Shown here: in pieces, positions 45,028 to 54,759 of the stretch
Numbering within the stretch: the first letter of the stretch is position 1
How the letters are laid out: each line of letters opens with the position of its first letter
NCBI RefSeq assembly: GCF_947496485.1
Contig: NZ_CANMCZ010000005.1
Location: forward strand, 62,001 to 126,000
Direction: 5' to 3'
Origin: an uncultured Winogradskyella sp.
GTDB lineage: Bacteria > Bacteroidota > Bacteroidia > Flavobacteriales > Flavobacteriaceae
DNA: 64,000 nucleotides
Notes under the pieces: generated by a model
What the model was told of the DNA's origin: nothing
The model's input: only the letters and a program-made list of their open reading frames with translations
The model's database searches: none
Made by a program: the position numbers and the translations under genes

Positions 45028-47412
45028 ATGGAATTTATTGTAAAGTTTCTACCAGCATTTGGTGTATTGGCATTGTTGTTTGTATTCATCAAAAATATGT
45101 GGGTATCAAAACAAGATGCTGGTGAAGATAAAATGGCAAGAATTGCGAAGAATATCGCTGTTGGTGCCATGTCATTTTTAAAAGCAGAATATAAGGTATT
45201 GGCCATTTTTGTTGTCGCTGTCGCTGTTCTGTTATTCTTTAAAGGTAATTCAGAAGAAGGCTCTAATGGAATGGTGGCTGTATCATTCATAGTAGGTGCT
45301 ATTTGTTCTGCCTTGGCCGGATTTATAGGTATGCGAGTAGCTACCAAAGCTAATGTAAGAACAACACAAGCTGCTAGACATTCTTTAGGTAAAGCTTTAG
45401 AAGTTGCTTTTGCTGGTGGTGCTGTAATGGGCTTAGGTGTTGTTGGTTTAGGTGTTTTAGGTCTTAGCGGACTTTTTATGATATATAGTGGACAAGGATG
45501 GGAATTAGGTGAAATATTAAATGTTTTATCAGGATTTTCATTAGGTGCATCTTCAATTGCATTATTTGCGCGTGTTGGTGGAGGTATTTATACCAAAGCT
45601 GCTGATGTTGGTGCTGACCTTGTTGGTAAAGTAGAAGCTGGTATTCCAGAAGATCATCCTTTAAATCCTGCTACAATTGCAGATAACGTTGGTGATAATG
45701 TTGGTGATGTTGCAGGTATGGGAGCCGATTTATTCGAGTCTTATGTAGGATCAATTATAGGTACAATGGTATTGGGTGCTGTTTATGCAACTTTACCAGA
45801 ATTTCAGTCACAATTTGATGGCTTAGGTGCAGTTTATTTACCATTAGTACTGGCTGCAGTTGGTATAGTAATGTCAATTTTAGGAACATTCTTTGTACGT
45901 GTTAAAGATGGTGGAAATCCACAAACAGCATTAAATATTGGTGAATTTGGTTCGGCAGGTTTAATGTTAGTTGCTTCTTATTTTATTATCAACCAGATGT
46001 TACCAGAAACTTGGGTTGATGGTGGTGTAACTTATACTTCTATGGGTGTATTTTGGGCGACCATTGCTGGTTTAGTGGCAGGATTGTTAGTTGGTAAAGT
46101 AACAGAATATTATACTGCAACTGGTAAAAAACCAGTGATGTCTATTGTAAAGCAATCTGAAACAGGATCTGCCACAAATATTATTGCAGGTTTAGGTGTT
46201 GGTATGATGTCAACAGCTATTCCAATTTTATTAATTGCTGCTGCAATTATGGTTTCACATAATCAGGCAGGTCTTTATGGTATTGCAATTGCTGCTGTTG
46301 GGATGTTAGCTAATACAGGTATTCAATTAGCTGTTGATGCTTACGGACCTATTTGTGATAATGCAGGTGGAATTGCTGAAATGGCGGAATTACCGAGTGA
46401 AGTACGTGAACGTACAGATAAATTAGATGCTGTTGGTAATACAACCGCAGCTATAGGTAAAGGATTTGCTATTGCATCTGCAGCATTAACTGCTTTAGCG
46501 TTATTTGCTGCCTTTATGAAAACAGCCAACGTCACTTCAATTGATGTTTCTAGACCAGATATCATGGCAGGATTATTAATTGGTGGTATGTTACCATTTG
46601 TATTTTCTGCATTATCTATGAATGCTGTTGGTCGTGCTGCCATGGCAATGATCGAAGAGGTTCGTCGTCAGTTTAGAGATATTCCAGAATTAAAAGCTGC
46701 TTTAGAAGTGATGCGTAAGTATGATTCTGATATGACAAAAGCGTCTCCTGAAGATAGAAAGATATTTGATGCTGCTGATGGTGTAGCTGAATATGGTAAA
46801 TGTATTGATATATCGACCAAGGCTTCTATTAAAGAAATGGTATTGCCAGGATTATTAGCAATTGCTGTTCCTGTAGCAGTAGGATTTATTGGTGGTGCTG
46901 AAATGCTAGGTGGTTTATTAGCAGGTGTAACCACTTGTGGTGTATTAATGGCAATTTTCCAGTCTAATGCTGGTGGAGCATGGGATAACGCTAAGAAAAC
47001 GATAGAAGAAGAAGGTCGTAAAGGAACAGATGCTCATAAAGCAGCCGTTGTTGGTGATACTGTTGGTGATCCATTTAAAGATACTTCAGGTCCTTCGTTA
47101 AATATCTTGTTGAAATTAATGTCTGTTGTAGCCTTAGTTATTGCTCCGAGTATTGCAATAATGGCAGAAACAGGATTAGCAACAAATGATCAAGATGTTT
47201 CTATTGAAATGACTATTGATTCTAAAGATCTAGCAAAAGCAACAGTTGATTACTCAACAACAAAAGATGGTGAAAAAGTATCTGAGACCATTATTTTTGA
47301 AGGCACGAAAGCTGAAGTAGAGAAAAAGTTAAATGATTTTGAAGCAACATTAACCAATGATGCTGGTGAAGTTGAAAAAGTCATCGAAAAAGTCGATATT
47401 ACTAAAGAATAG
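45028..47412 (+). CDS. hppA: Membrane-bound ion-pumping pyrophosphatase, K+-dependent type
   Basis: This 794-residue pump couples pyrophosphate hydrolysis to H+ or Na+ export through about 16 helices. The catalytic loop is [43 protein letters not shown] (from about residue 193), with a second acidic [20 protein letters not shown] loop. GNTTAA at 470-475 carries Ala at 474, the marker of the K+-dependent subfamily (K there in K+-independent enzymes). This subfamily includes Na+ pumps, so the ion is open. After the last helix is an acidic hydrophilic tail from about residue 712 with no known role. Confidence 0.92.
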   Translation: MEFIVKFLPAFGVLALLFVFIKNMWVSKQDAGEDKMARIAKNIAVGAMSFLKAEYKVLAIFVVAVAVLLFFKGNSEEGSNGMVAVSFIVGAICSALAGFIGMRVATKANVRTTQAARHSLGKALEVAFAGGAVMGLGVVGLGVLGLSGLFMIYSGQGWELGEILNVLSGFSLGASSIALFARVGGGIYTKAADVGADLVGKVEAGIPEDHPLNPATIADNVGDNVGDVAGMGADLFESYVGSIIGTMVLGAVYATLPEFQSQFDGLGAVYLPLVLAAVGIVMSILGTFFVRVKDGGNPQTALNIGEFGSAGLMLVASYFIINQMLPETWVDGGVTYTSMGVFWATIAGLVAGLLVGKVTEYYTATGKKPVMSIVKQSETGSATNIIAGLGVGMMSTAIPILLIAAAIMVSHNQAGLYGIAIAAVGMLANTGIQLAVDAYGPICDNAGGIAEMAELPSEVRERTDKLDAVGNTTAAIGKGFAIASAALTALALFAAFMKTANVTSIDVSRPDIMAGLLIGGMLPFVFSALSMNAVGRAAMAMIEEVRRQFRDIPELKAALEVMRKYDSDMTKASPEDRKIFDAADGVAEYGKCIDISTKASIKEMVLPGLLAIAVPVAVGFIGGAEMLGGLLAGVTTCGVLMAIFQSNAGGAWDNAKKTIEEEGRKGTDAHKAAVVGDTVGDPFKDTSGPSLNILLKLMSVVALVIAPSIAIMAETGLATNDQDVSIEMTIDSKDLAKATVDYSTTKDGEKVSETIIFEGTKAEVEKKLNDFEATLTNDAGEVEKVIEKVDITKE

Positions 47413-47435
47413 ACTTTAGAAATAGAATTTGCAAG

Positions 47436-47463
47436 CCCTCATAATTATTTATGAGGGTTTTTT
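47436..47463 (+). terminator. Intrinsic terminator after hppA
   Basis: CCCTCATA and TATGAGGG form an 8-bp stem followed by a T run, 24 bases after the stop codon. Confidence 0.88.
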
Positions 47464-47570
47464 ATTTAATAAAGTTTGTTTAAAAATTGGTAGGAATTAA
47501 ATACACTTAGCTGTTATATACAAAAGAGATTAACAACTCTAACAGACAAACTTAATTTAATCAATACATT

Positions 47571-49391
47571 ATGAAAATCATTAAAAAATTCCCCAATCTT
47601 ATTTTAGTGCTTTTATTCGCTTTGGTGAGCTTAACTTCTTGTCAAAAGGACGATAGTCCTTCGGGAGGTGAACAACAAGAAATTATTCCAGACACGTTTT
47701 CTGAATATTTTGGAAATGAAATTTCAAGGAACTTCCTTGGTAATGTCATTGACACTAATAAAAACCCAATTGAAGGAGTTACAATTACCATTGGTAACGA
47801 AACAGCAACAACAGATATTAATGGTGTATTCATCATAAACAATGTTAATGTAAAAGAGCGTTTTGGATATATTAAAGCAGAAAAAGCAGGATATATTCAT
47901 GGTTCTCGTAGCGTTGTGCCATCTAATGGAACTAATAAGGTAACAATTATGTTATTGGAAGCTACAGTCGTTGGTACAGTGAGTAGTGGTTCTGCTGAAA
48001 CAGTTTCTATGGCTAATGGAAGTTCTGTAAGTTTTGATGGTAATTTTGCTAAAGAAGATGGTTCTGTGTACACTGGTTCTGTTAATGTGATAATGCATCA
48101 CTTAGATCCTGCAGATGATGATATGTCAATGCAAATGCCAGGCATGTTATATGCAGAAAATATAAATGGAGCTGAACGTATGCTACAAACGCTTGGGATG
48201 CTAGCTGTAGAATTGAGAGGTGATAATGGTGAAGATTTAAACTTGGCTGATGGTTCTACTTCTGAAATTAAAATTCCTGTAGATGCTAGTTTAATGGGAA
48301 TGGCACCAGCTACAATTCCACTTTGGTATTTCGATGAAGTCAATGGGTATTGGAAAGAAGAAGGCCAAGCGACCTTACAAGGTAATATGTATGTCGGTAA
48401 TGTATCTCACTTTTCTTTCTGGAATTGTGACATACCAGCTGAGGCTATTACATTATGTGTATCTGCAACAGATGACGATGATAATATTTTAAGTAATCTT
48501 TATATAAGTATTACAAGTGCAACATTTGGATCTCGTGGTGGCTATATTGACGATAATGGAGAAGTTTGCGGATTTGTGCCTAGTGGAGAGACTTTAGAGT
48601 TAGGTGTCTTTAGTTATGGTATCTGCGGAAATGAACCGTTGTATTATCAAGTAATTGGACCTTTTTCAGAAGACTCTAGCATTTCAGTGATTGTACCAGA
48701 AAATGCAGACCTAATTGCTGAAACAGTTATAGGAAGCTTCAATACTTGCGATGATAATGCTGTAACAGATGGTTATGTACAGTTACTTTATGCAGGGCAA
48801 ACATTTACAGATGCTGTAAGTGATGGATCCTTCGAAATAAATTTGTTACGTTGTGAAGAAGATAGCACGTTTAAGATTAAGGCTAGTGATTATGTTAATC
48901 TACAAACTACAGATAGTATAAGTTATACTTTTACAACACCTCTAACTGACATTGGTACTATAAGCGCGTGTAATGCAATCACAGAGTTTATTCAATATAC
49001 TATTGATGATGGTGAAACGATTTTTATAATTGATGGTATTCAAACCGGATTTTCTGAAGTTTCTGATGCTGTTAATGGACCAAGGCTAAACATTAGTGGT
49101 TTTGGAAATAGTACTGGGAACAATACTTGTTTTTATTTGATGGGAGTATTGGATGATACAAATTATGAAGGTACTTACGATACTTTCGATTGGAACGACC
49201 CTAACGATACAGGCTTCAATATACAAGAATGTATAAACATGTCTAATACCAATAATAACATAGTCTACAACCTAACAAGTTTTGGTGGAGTAGGAGAATA
49301 CATCGATATTAATTTTAGTGGTGATTACGAGGACTATGATGGAAATCCGCATACTATTAATGGTATAGTTCATGTATTCAGAGACCAGTAA
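47571..49391 (+). CDS. Large surface lipoprotein, carboxypeptidase-like plus FAM171/CILP-like module (paralogue 1)
   Basis: This 606-residue protein has a lipoprotein signal (LTSCQ, Cys24). Residues about 55-120 are a CarboxypepD_reg-like beta domain (GNVIDTNKNPIEGVTITIGNETATTDINGVF). The next 170 residues include MHHLDPADDDMSMQMPGMLYAENI and ATIPLWYFDEVNGYWKEEGQ...YVGNVSHFSFWNCD, a block reminiscent of animal FAM171/CILP ectodomains (from memory). Two or three further Ig-like repeats follow. The protein should sit on the cell envelope, probably facing outward. A closely related full-length copy lies at 50059. Confidence 0.78.
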   Translation: MKIIKKFPNLILVLLFALVSLTSCQKDDSPSGGEQQEIIPDTFSEYFGNEISRNFLGNVIDTNKNPIEGVTITIGNETATTDINGVFIINNVNVKERFGYIKAEKAGYIHGSRSVVPSNGTNKVTIMLLEATVVGTVSSGSAETVSMANGSSVSFDGNFAKEDGSVYTGSVNVIMHHLDPADDDMSMQMPGMLYAENINGAERMLQTLGMLAVELRGDNGEDLNLADGSTSEIKIPVDASLMGMAPATIPLWYFDEVNGYWKEEGQATLQGNMYVGNVSHFSFWNCDIPAEAITLCVSATDDDDNILSNLYISITSATFGSRGGYIDDNGEVCGFVPSGETLELGVFSYGICGNEPLYYQVIGPFSEDSSISVIVPENADLIAETVIGSFNTCDDNAVTDGYVQLLYAGQTFTDAVSDGSFEINLLRCEEDSTFKIKASDYVNLQTTDSISYTFTTPLTDIGTISACNAITEFIQYTIDDGETIFIIDGIQTGFSEVSDAVNGPRLNISGFGNSTGNNTCFYLMGVLDDTNYEGTYDTFDWNDPNDTGFNIQECINMSNTNNNIVYNLTSFGGVGEYIDINFSGDYEDYDGNPHTINGIVHVFRDQ

Positions 49392-49414
49392 ATAAATTCC
49401 TTGAAAAAAATAAG

Positions 49415-49450
49415 AAAGCCTTCATTCTAACGTTATAGAATGAAGGCTTT
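49415..49450. terminator. Intrinsic terminator after lipoprotein paralogue 1
   Basis: A perfect 15-bp stem (AAAGCCTTCATTCTA and its complement) around a 6-base loop. It ends the first paralogue's transcript before the matching promoter element of the next. Confidence 0.88.
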
Positions 49451-49470
49451 TTAATTTGTGAGAAATTTAA

Positions 49471-49497
49471 CGCAACCTTTTTACAGTTTCAGTATCT
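49471..49497 (+). promoter_or_regulatory. Alternative-sigma promoter candidate of the short paralogue
   Basis: CGCAACC at 49471-49477 and GTATCT at 49492-49497 are 14 bases apart. The identical pair with identical spacing lies before the next paralogue (50003-50029). This matches the layout of ECF-sigma promoters. The ATG follows 36 bases after the -10 part. Confidence 0.6.
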
Positions 49498-49533
49498 TAC
49501 AAGTAGAAACCATCATCAATCATCAATCAAAAA

Positions 49534-49980
49534 ATGAAGTCAGTTACCTCTATATGGCGAGTTATATCTATATGTTTTCTTTTAGTTATTTCTTGTGAAA
49601 AGAATAGTAAACCTCCTAATGAAAATAAACTAAAAGAAAATCCAGAATTTTTAACTGATTATCTAGGCGAAAAAATAAAAAGAGATTTTACAGGTACATT
49701 AACAGATAGTGATAAAAACCCATTAGAAAATGTAACCATCACCATAGGAAATAAAACTTCTACGACTGCAATTGATGGTGATTTTTATTTAAGAAACGCT
49801 GATGTAAATACCAATTTCGCTTATATAGAATTTAAAAAAGAAGGCTATAAAGATTATGCTATAAGTATGAAGCCTGTAGACTCAATTAATGAGTTGACTA
49901 TTGTACTACTAGAAGAAAGTGAGCTATGCTTATTTTGGTTTTGTAAACACAACCACAATCTGCCAAATTCTAAAAATTAA
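49534..49980 (+). CDS. Short lipoprotein, truncated paralogue of its neighbours
   Basis: This 148-residue lipoprotein (Cys21, LLVISCEK) aligns only with the first 130 residues of the flanking paralogues: the linker FLTDYLGEKIKRDFTGTLTDSDKNPLENVTITIGNKTSTTAIDGDF is plainly the same domain. After that the sequence ends in an unrelated Cys/His tail (LCLFWFCKHNHNLPNSKN). It lacks the FAM171-like and Ig-like modules. It may be a decayed copy or a deliberately short member. It keeps its own promoter element. Confidence 0.7.
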   Translation: MKSVTSIWRVISICFLLVISCEKNSKPPNENKLKENPEFLTDYLGEKIKRDFTGTLTDSDKNPLENVTITIGNKTSTTAIDGDFYLRNADVNTNFAYIEFKKEGYKDYAISMKPVDSINELTIVLLEESELCLFWFCKHNHNLPNSKN

Positions 49981-50002
49981 TAAATTTTAATAAGATTTTT
50001 CA

Positions 50003-50029
50003 CGCAACCATTTGTTGATTTCAGTATCT
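50003..50029 (+). promoter_or_regulatory. Alternative-sigma promoter candidate of paralogue 3
   Basis: CGCAACC at 50003-50009, a 14-base spacer and GTATCT at 50024-50029, exactly as upstream of the short paralogue. The flanking bases are also partly shared (TTTCA before GTATCT). The ATG follows 29 bases later. Confidence 0.6.
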
Positions 50030-50058
50030 ATTAAGAAAGAAAACTAAAATCAATCGCT

Positions 50059-51846
50059 ATGAAATCAACGAAATTTATCTCTACCTTATTATTTGTTCTA
50101 CTCATTATTCTTAATGGATGTCAATTAGATGATGGACCTTATGACTACAATAATCAACAAGAAAACATTCCAGATACTTTCTCAGATTATTTTGGTAACG
50201 AAATAAATAGAGATTTTATTGGTAATGTAGTGGACAAATACAATCAACCACTGTCAGGTGTGGCTATTACTATAGGAGGTGAGACCGTGCAAACAGATAT
50301 TAATGGAATATTTATATTGGAGGATGCAATTGTCAATGAACGTTTTGGGTATGTAAAAGCAACAAAAGCAGGCTATTTAGATGGTTCTAGATCAATAGTA
50401 CCTGCAGAAGGCACAAATAAAGTAGAGATAATGCTACTAGAAGCAAATCCTATTGCCACTATAAATAGTGGATCTGCCGAAACTGTTAGTTTAACCAACG
50501 GAAGCTCGGTAAGTTTTGATGGCAATTTTGTTAAGGAGGATGGTTCGCTTTATGACGGGAGCGTCGATGTAATTATGCATCATTTAGACCCAACGGATGA
50601 TGATATGGAAATGCAAATGCCTGGTATGCTATATGCACAAAATGAAGATGGTGCAGAACGTATGCTACAAACCTTAGGAATGCTAGCAGTAGAATTAAGA
50701 GGTTCTGGCGGTGAGGATTTGAATTTAGCAGAAGGGTCTACCTCAGAAATTAAAATTCCTGTAGATGCAAGTCTAATGAGTATGGCACCTGCAACCATAC
50801 CTCTTTGGTATTTTGATGAAATCAATGGGTTTTGGAAGGAAGAAGGCCAAGCTATTTTACAGGGTAACTTTTATGTGGGTATTGTAAGCCATTTCTCATT
50901 TTGGAATTGCGATATACCAGCTGAAGCAATAACGCTATGTGTCATAGTAACAGATGCTGAAAACAATCCTATTAATTATTTAACCATTAATATTACTAGT
51001 TCTGTATTTGGTACAAGGAATGGATTTACGAATGAAAGAGGTGTGGTCTGCGGGCTTGTACCAAGTAATGAAACACTTATACTTGAAATATACCAAACAG
51101 AAGTATGTGGTGATTTGTCGTTAATTAGTGAAAATATTGGTCCTTTCTCCTCTGATGATACTATTTCAATTGTTATTCCAGATAATGGAAACATATCCAC
51201 TGAAACAATAGTTGGAACAATTAATAACTGCGAAAATGAAAGTATTGAGAATGGCTACGTAATTTATACTCACAACGATAACAGCACATATCAATTAGTC
51301 AGTGATGGAAATTTTGAATTTAACGTCTCAAGATGTACAACTGTAGATACTTTTAGTTTAAGGGCAATCAATCTAGATGCTTCTGAAACAACTAATACTA
51401 CTGAATATGAATTTGATACACCGATTACAAACGTAGGTGCCTTAAATACATGTATTTCTCAAGAAGAATATATTATTTATTCTATTGATAGCACGACAGA
51501 AGTCTTTTTTGAAGATAATATTGATGTTGATTTAAACGAAAATAATTTTACAATTATTAGATTATTTGATAACAGTACAACTTCTAAGTTTTTAGCCGAT
51601 TTGCCAAGTCAAACTGGTAATTATGTCACTTCAAGCACAAATACCATGATTTTCAATTTTGCATATTTGCAAGATGGCTATCTTCAATATATTACGGCAT
51701 CGACTTATGGAATCTCCATAGATGTAACATATATAGGCTCTGGTATTGGGGATTTCATAGATATTGGATTTAATGGTACCTTTTTAGATCCGCAAGGTTT
51801 GTCTCATACCATACAGGGCAATGCACATGTACGAATAGACGAATAA
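50059..51846 (+). CDS. Large surface lipoprotein, carboxypeptidase-like plus FAM171/CILP-like module (paralogue 3)
   Basis: This 595-residue lipoprotein (Cys21, IILNGCQLDD) is homologous along its length to the gene at 47571. It shares the CarboxypepD_reg domain, MHHLDPTDDDMEMQMPGMLYAQ, RMLQTLGMLAVELRGSGGEDLNLAEGSTSEIKIPVDASLM and ATIPLWYFDEINGFWKEEGQ. The C-terminal third diverges more, as expected for a ligand- or partner-contact region. It is predicted on the outer membrane surface. Function unknown; divergence of the distal domains suggests different targets (inference). Confidence 0.78.
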   Translation: MKSTKFISTLLFVLLIILNGCQLDDGPYDYNNQQENIPDTFSDYFGNEINRDFIGNVVDKYNQPLSGVAITIGGETVQTDINGIFILEDAIVNERFGYVKATKAGYLDGSRSIVPAEGTNKVEIMLLEANPIATINSGSAETVSLTNGSSVSFDGNFVKEDGSLYDGSVDVIMHHLDPTDDDMEMQMPGMLYAQNEDGAERMLQTLGMLAVELRGSGGEDLNLAEGSTSEIKIPVDASLMSMAPATIPLWYFDEINGFWKEEGQAILQGNFYVGIVSHFSFWNCDIPAEAITLCVIVTDAENNPINYLTINITSSVFGTRNGFTNERGVVCGLVPSNETLILEIYQTEVCGDLSLISENIGPFSSDDTISIVIPDNGNISTETIVGTINNCENESIENGYVIYTHNDNSTYQLVSDGNFEFNVSRCTTVDTFSLRAINLDASETTNTTEYEFDTPITNVGALNTCISQEEYIIYSIDSTTEVFFEDNIDVDLNENNFTIIRLFDNSTTSKFLADLPSQTGNYVTSSTNTMIFNFAYLQDGYLQYITASTYGISIDVTYIGSGIGDFIDIGFNGTFLDPQGLSHTIQGNAHVRIDE

Positions 51847-51852
51847 AAATTT

Positions 51853-51880
51853 AAAAGCCTTCTCAATTGAGAAGGCTTTT
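51853..51880. terminator. Bidirectional terminator between the lipoprotein cluster and the GLPGLI operon
   Basis: A perfect palindrome (AAAAGCCTTCTCAA and its complement) with A and T runs on both sides. It lies between the convergent lipoprotein gene and outer-membrane barrel gene. Confidence 0.88.
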
Positions 51881-51906
51881 AAGTTTTATAAAGTTAATCG
51901 ATATTT

Positions 51907-54678
51907 CTATAAAGTATAAGTCAACCTAAAAGTAATAAATCGCGGCTGAATAAACGTTTCTGAACTAAATACAGAGATGTTGCCTGCTCCATTACTAATA
52001 TTAGAATCGATATCTAATAGGTTAGAAGCTCTTAGAGAATATTCCCATTTAGCGTCTCTATCTTTTCTATAACGTAAGGATGCATTCCAGGTTTTGAAAT
52101 CTTCAACTTCTCCAGCATTTTCTTGTTCTGTGTATGTGAAGTCTGTTATAAAAGTCACTGAATTCCAGATGTAAGCATCAAACTCAATTGAAGGTGCTCT
52201 TGTAATAAATTTATTAGTATTTGTTCCTTGGTCATTGTTTCTAACTGTGTAACCATAGCGTAATCTTACGTTAGGTGCTTCTCTAAAATTAGTACGAATT
52301 TCTGGTGTATAATTTTGTGTAAAGCTTTCATTAATCGTAGGGTTTGTTCTAGTTTGTATAAATTGGTTAAACTTACTGTAACTAAAGTTAGCTCTTATAC
52401 TTGCTCTTATTTTTCCAAAAGTTCGTTGCACTCTTCCAAATAATGAAGCGTTTTCATCTGCAAACTGTGAGTTGAAAAATGTACTGGTTCTAATAACGCT
52501 TTCAAAATTTGTTAGTGATCTAATTTGATCCTCATTCTTGCTATAATTGAAACCTGCAAACACATTGGTGTAATTAAATAAGTTAAAACTACTATAGAAC
52601 AAACGTATATTGTGTGATAACGCATTTTGCAATTCTAGGTTTCCAAATTGTATGTTATTAAAGTTATTTAGTACTAGACCTTCAGCAATATTAGTAACAT
52701 CAGTAAACGTGTTTGTCATATTGTAATTTAACTGTAGACTTTCACTCTTCTTAAATTGAATACGTGCTTCAAAGTCAGGGAGTACGTTAAAGAAGTTATC
52801 TTCAAAAGTTGTTCCTCCTTGAGTATTTTTATTGCCATAAGCATGAAACGATACACCAGGTGTAAATGTGAATTTCCCTGTTTTAAATCTATAGTGTACA
52901 CCTAAATAAAAGTCTCTAAAACTGTACTCAACATCGTCATTGGTAGCAGATAATAAATTACCATCTAAATCTGTAGTAGTTGGCGTTGGATCTAATCGTG
53001 TACCATCATCCAAAAGTTGAAATATATTAGAATTAAACTTTTGGTTACTCAAAATAGTTCCTAACGTAAGGTTAATATTACTCTTGGCATTCAAAATATT
53101 ATAGTAATCTAATTTGGCGTCTAATTGATTAGATTTAATACGTTGTTCTTGGTTGATATTATAACCAGGCTGTGTTGTATCTAAACCTAAACCTGAAGCT
53201 GTTGTGTCAAAAGTATCATTATCAGGATCTAGTAATGCGTTATAAAAAGGGTCTTCGTCTTTTATTAAATGTTGGGCTTCTAAAGCAAAAATGTTATTTT
53301 CATCTAAGGTGTAGTAATAATTTAAGGTCTGATTAATACTAAATGGCTTAACCTCATTCACTTGATTGGTATTGCCTAAAATAGAGGAGAATAAATTTTG
53401 ACGTTCTTGATCATCTGATATACGACCTAAAAGATCATAGTCTAATTGATTATTGACATTTGGCTTATATGATGCACTTAACTTAGCAATAGCTTGGTTT
53501 GAAGCTTCTCTTCCTCTTGAGACTGTCGCTTCGTCTGGTGGTAAACTTTCAGATTCGTCAATTGGTGTTGTAGGGTCATCTTCGAGTTCGATGTAATCTA
53601 TAAAACTATCTTCGCGTGTTCTTAATCGACTACTGTTATATATTACAAAGCCGCTTAAATCTAAAGCCTTGTTAGGTGAATAACTGAAGTTTGCCGTCGC
53701 TAATTTAGTGATAACTTCTTGCGAGTTTTGAATATTAGTAAGACCACCAAGCCCATTATCTCCAAGGTTTATATTGGTTCCGCTAGTACGGCTGGGTAAT
53801 CTAAAGCCAAATCCACCACCAAAATTTCTTAAATCTCTATTGGTTAGAGCTACTTCACCTATATTATTCATGTCACCAATAATATTAACACTATATTTTG
53901 GACTGTAATAGAATAGCTTTGGCTGAACAAGGTACAATTCGTCATTTGGAGATGGTGCTGTACCAGCACCAGCAGTAACATCACCAAACCAAAAGTTTTC
54001 TTTACCTTCTTTTAATTTAATATTGATGGCAACATTATCTTGATTATTTTGCACACCTCTTAACTGTCCAACCTCTGCATAGTTTCTTAAAACTTGTACT
54101 TTGTCTACAGCATTGGAAGGAATATTTTTAGTCGCTAATTTAGTGTCACCATCAAAAAAATCTTTTCCATTTACCATCAATTTATTGACTGTTTTGCCTT
54201 CAACTTCAATTTGCCCGTCCTCATTAATTTCTACACCAGGCAGTTTCTCTAAGATGTCTTCTAGTTTTCGTTCTGAGCCATTTTTAAAAGAGTCAGCATT
54301 ATAAATTAACGTATCACCTTTTATAGTAACTGGCATTTCGTAAGTTAACTCTACAGTATCTAATGAATTATCTGGTAGTAATTTAAAGTCTCTTGTAATA
54401 TCTACTTCTTCAGTAGTAATTAGTGCTTCAGAAGTTTTTAAACCAATGTAACTTACTTGTAGTTTGTATTTTCCATTTTTGCCAAGAGATAATATGTATT
54501 TACCTTTATTATCTGTGATAGCATAAGACTCTAATGCATTTGTTTCTTGATTGATTGCGATTACATTAGCTAATTCTAACGGTTTACCAATACTATCTTT
54601 TACAACACCTTGCATTTTAATTTGAGCAAAAGAGTTGCCTGTTACTACTAAACATAGTAGTATTAATAATTTTTTCAT
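51907..54678 (-). CDS. Outer-membrane TonB-dependent-receptor-like barrel of the GLPGLI operon
   Basis: This 923-residue protein has a signal peptide (LLILLCLVVTGNSFAQ), a CarboxypepD_reg-like domain (residues 22-100, VVKDSIGKPLELANVIAINQ) and a plug (ILEKLPGVEINEDGQIEVEGKTVNKLMVNGKDFF). A long beta barrel ends in an aromatic RFITFRLTYTL. It resembles the outer-membrane-protein-beta-barrel family seen with GLPGLI proteins and likely moves or exposes a peptide or metal ligand. No SusD partner is present. It is the last gene of a minus-strand run with three GLPGLI genes. Confidence 0.85.
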   Translation of the reverse strand: MKKLLILLCLVVTGNSFAQIKMQGVVKDSIGKPLELANVIAINQETNALESYAITDNKGKYILSLGKNGKYKLQVSYIGLKTSEALITTEEVDITRDFKLLPDNSLDTVELTYEMPVTIKGDTLIYNADSFKNGSERKLEDILEKLPGVEINEDGQIEVEGKTVNKLMVNGKDFFDGDTKLATKNIPSNAVDKVQVLRNYAEVGQLRGVQNNQDNVAINIKLKEGKENFWFGDVTAGAGTAPSPNDELYLVQPKLFYYSPKYSVNIIGDMNNIGEVALTNRDLRNFGGGFGFRLPSRTSGTNINLGDNGLGGLTNIQNSQEVITKLATANFSYSPNKALDLSGFVIYNSSRLRTREDSFIDYIELEDDPTTPIDESESLPPDEATVSRGREASNQAIAKLSASYKPNVNNQLDYDLLGRISDDQERQNLFSSILGNTNQVNEVKPFSINQTLNYYYTLDENNIFALEAQHLIKDEDPFYNALLDPDNDTFDTTASGLGLDTTQPGYNINQEQRIKSNQLDAKLDYYNILNAKSNINLTLGTILSNQKFNSNIFQLLDDGTRLDPTPTTTDLDGNLLSATNDDVEYSFRDFYLGVHYRFKTGKFTFTPGVSFHAYGNKNTQGGTTFEDNFFNVLPDFEARIQFKKSESLQLNYNMTNTFTDVTNIAEGLVLNNFNNIQFGNLELQNALSHNIRLFYSSFNLFNYTNVFAGFNYSKNEDQIRSLTNFESVIRTSTFFNSQFADENASLFGRVQRTFGKIRASIRANFSYSKFNQFIQTRTNPTINESFTQNYTPEIRTNFREAPNVRLRYGYTVRNNDQGTNTNKFITRAPSIEFDAYIWNSVTFITDFTYTEQENAGEVEDFKTWNASLRYRKDRDAKWEYSLRASNLLDIDSNISNGAGNISVFSSETFIQPRFITFRLTYTL

Positions 54679-54759
54679 CTTTTGATTATTTCTTGTTTGA
54701 TTGGTTAATGAAATACGCTTTGTAAGCTTACTTTCATCAAATTAAAATAGATTTAATTT

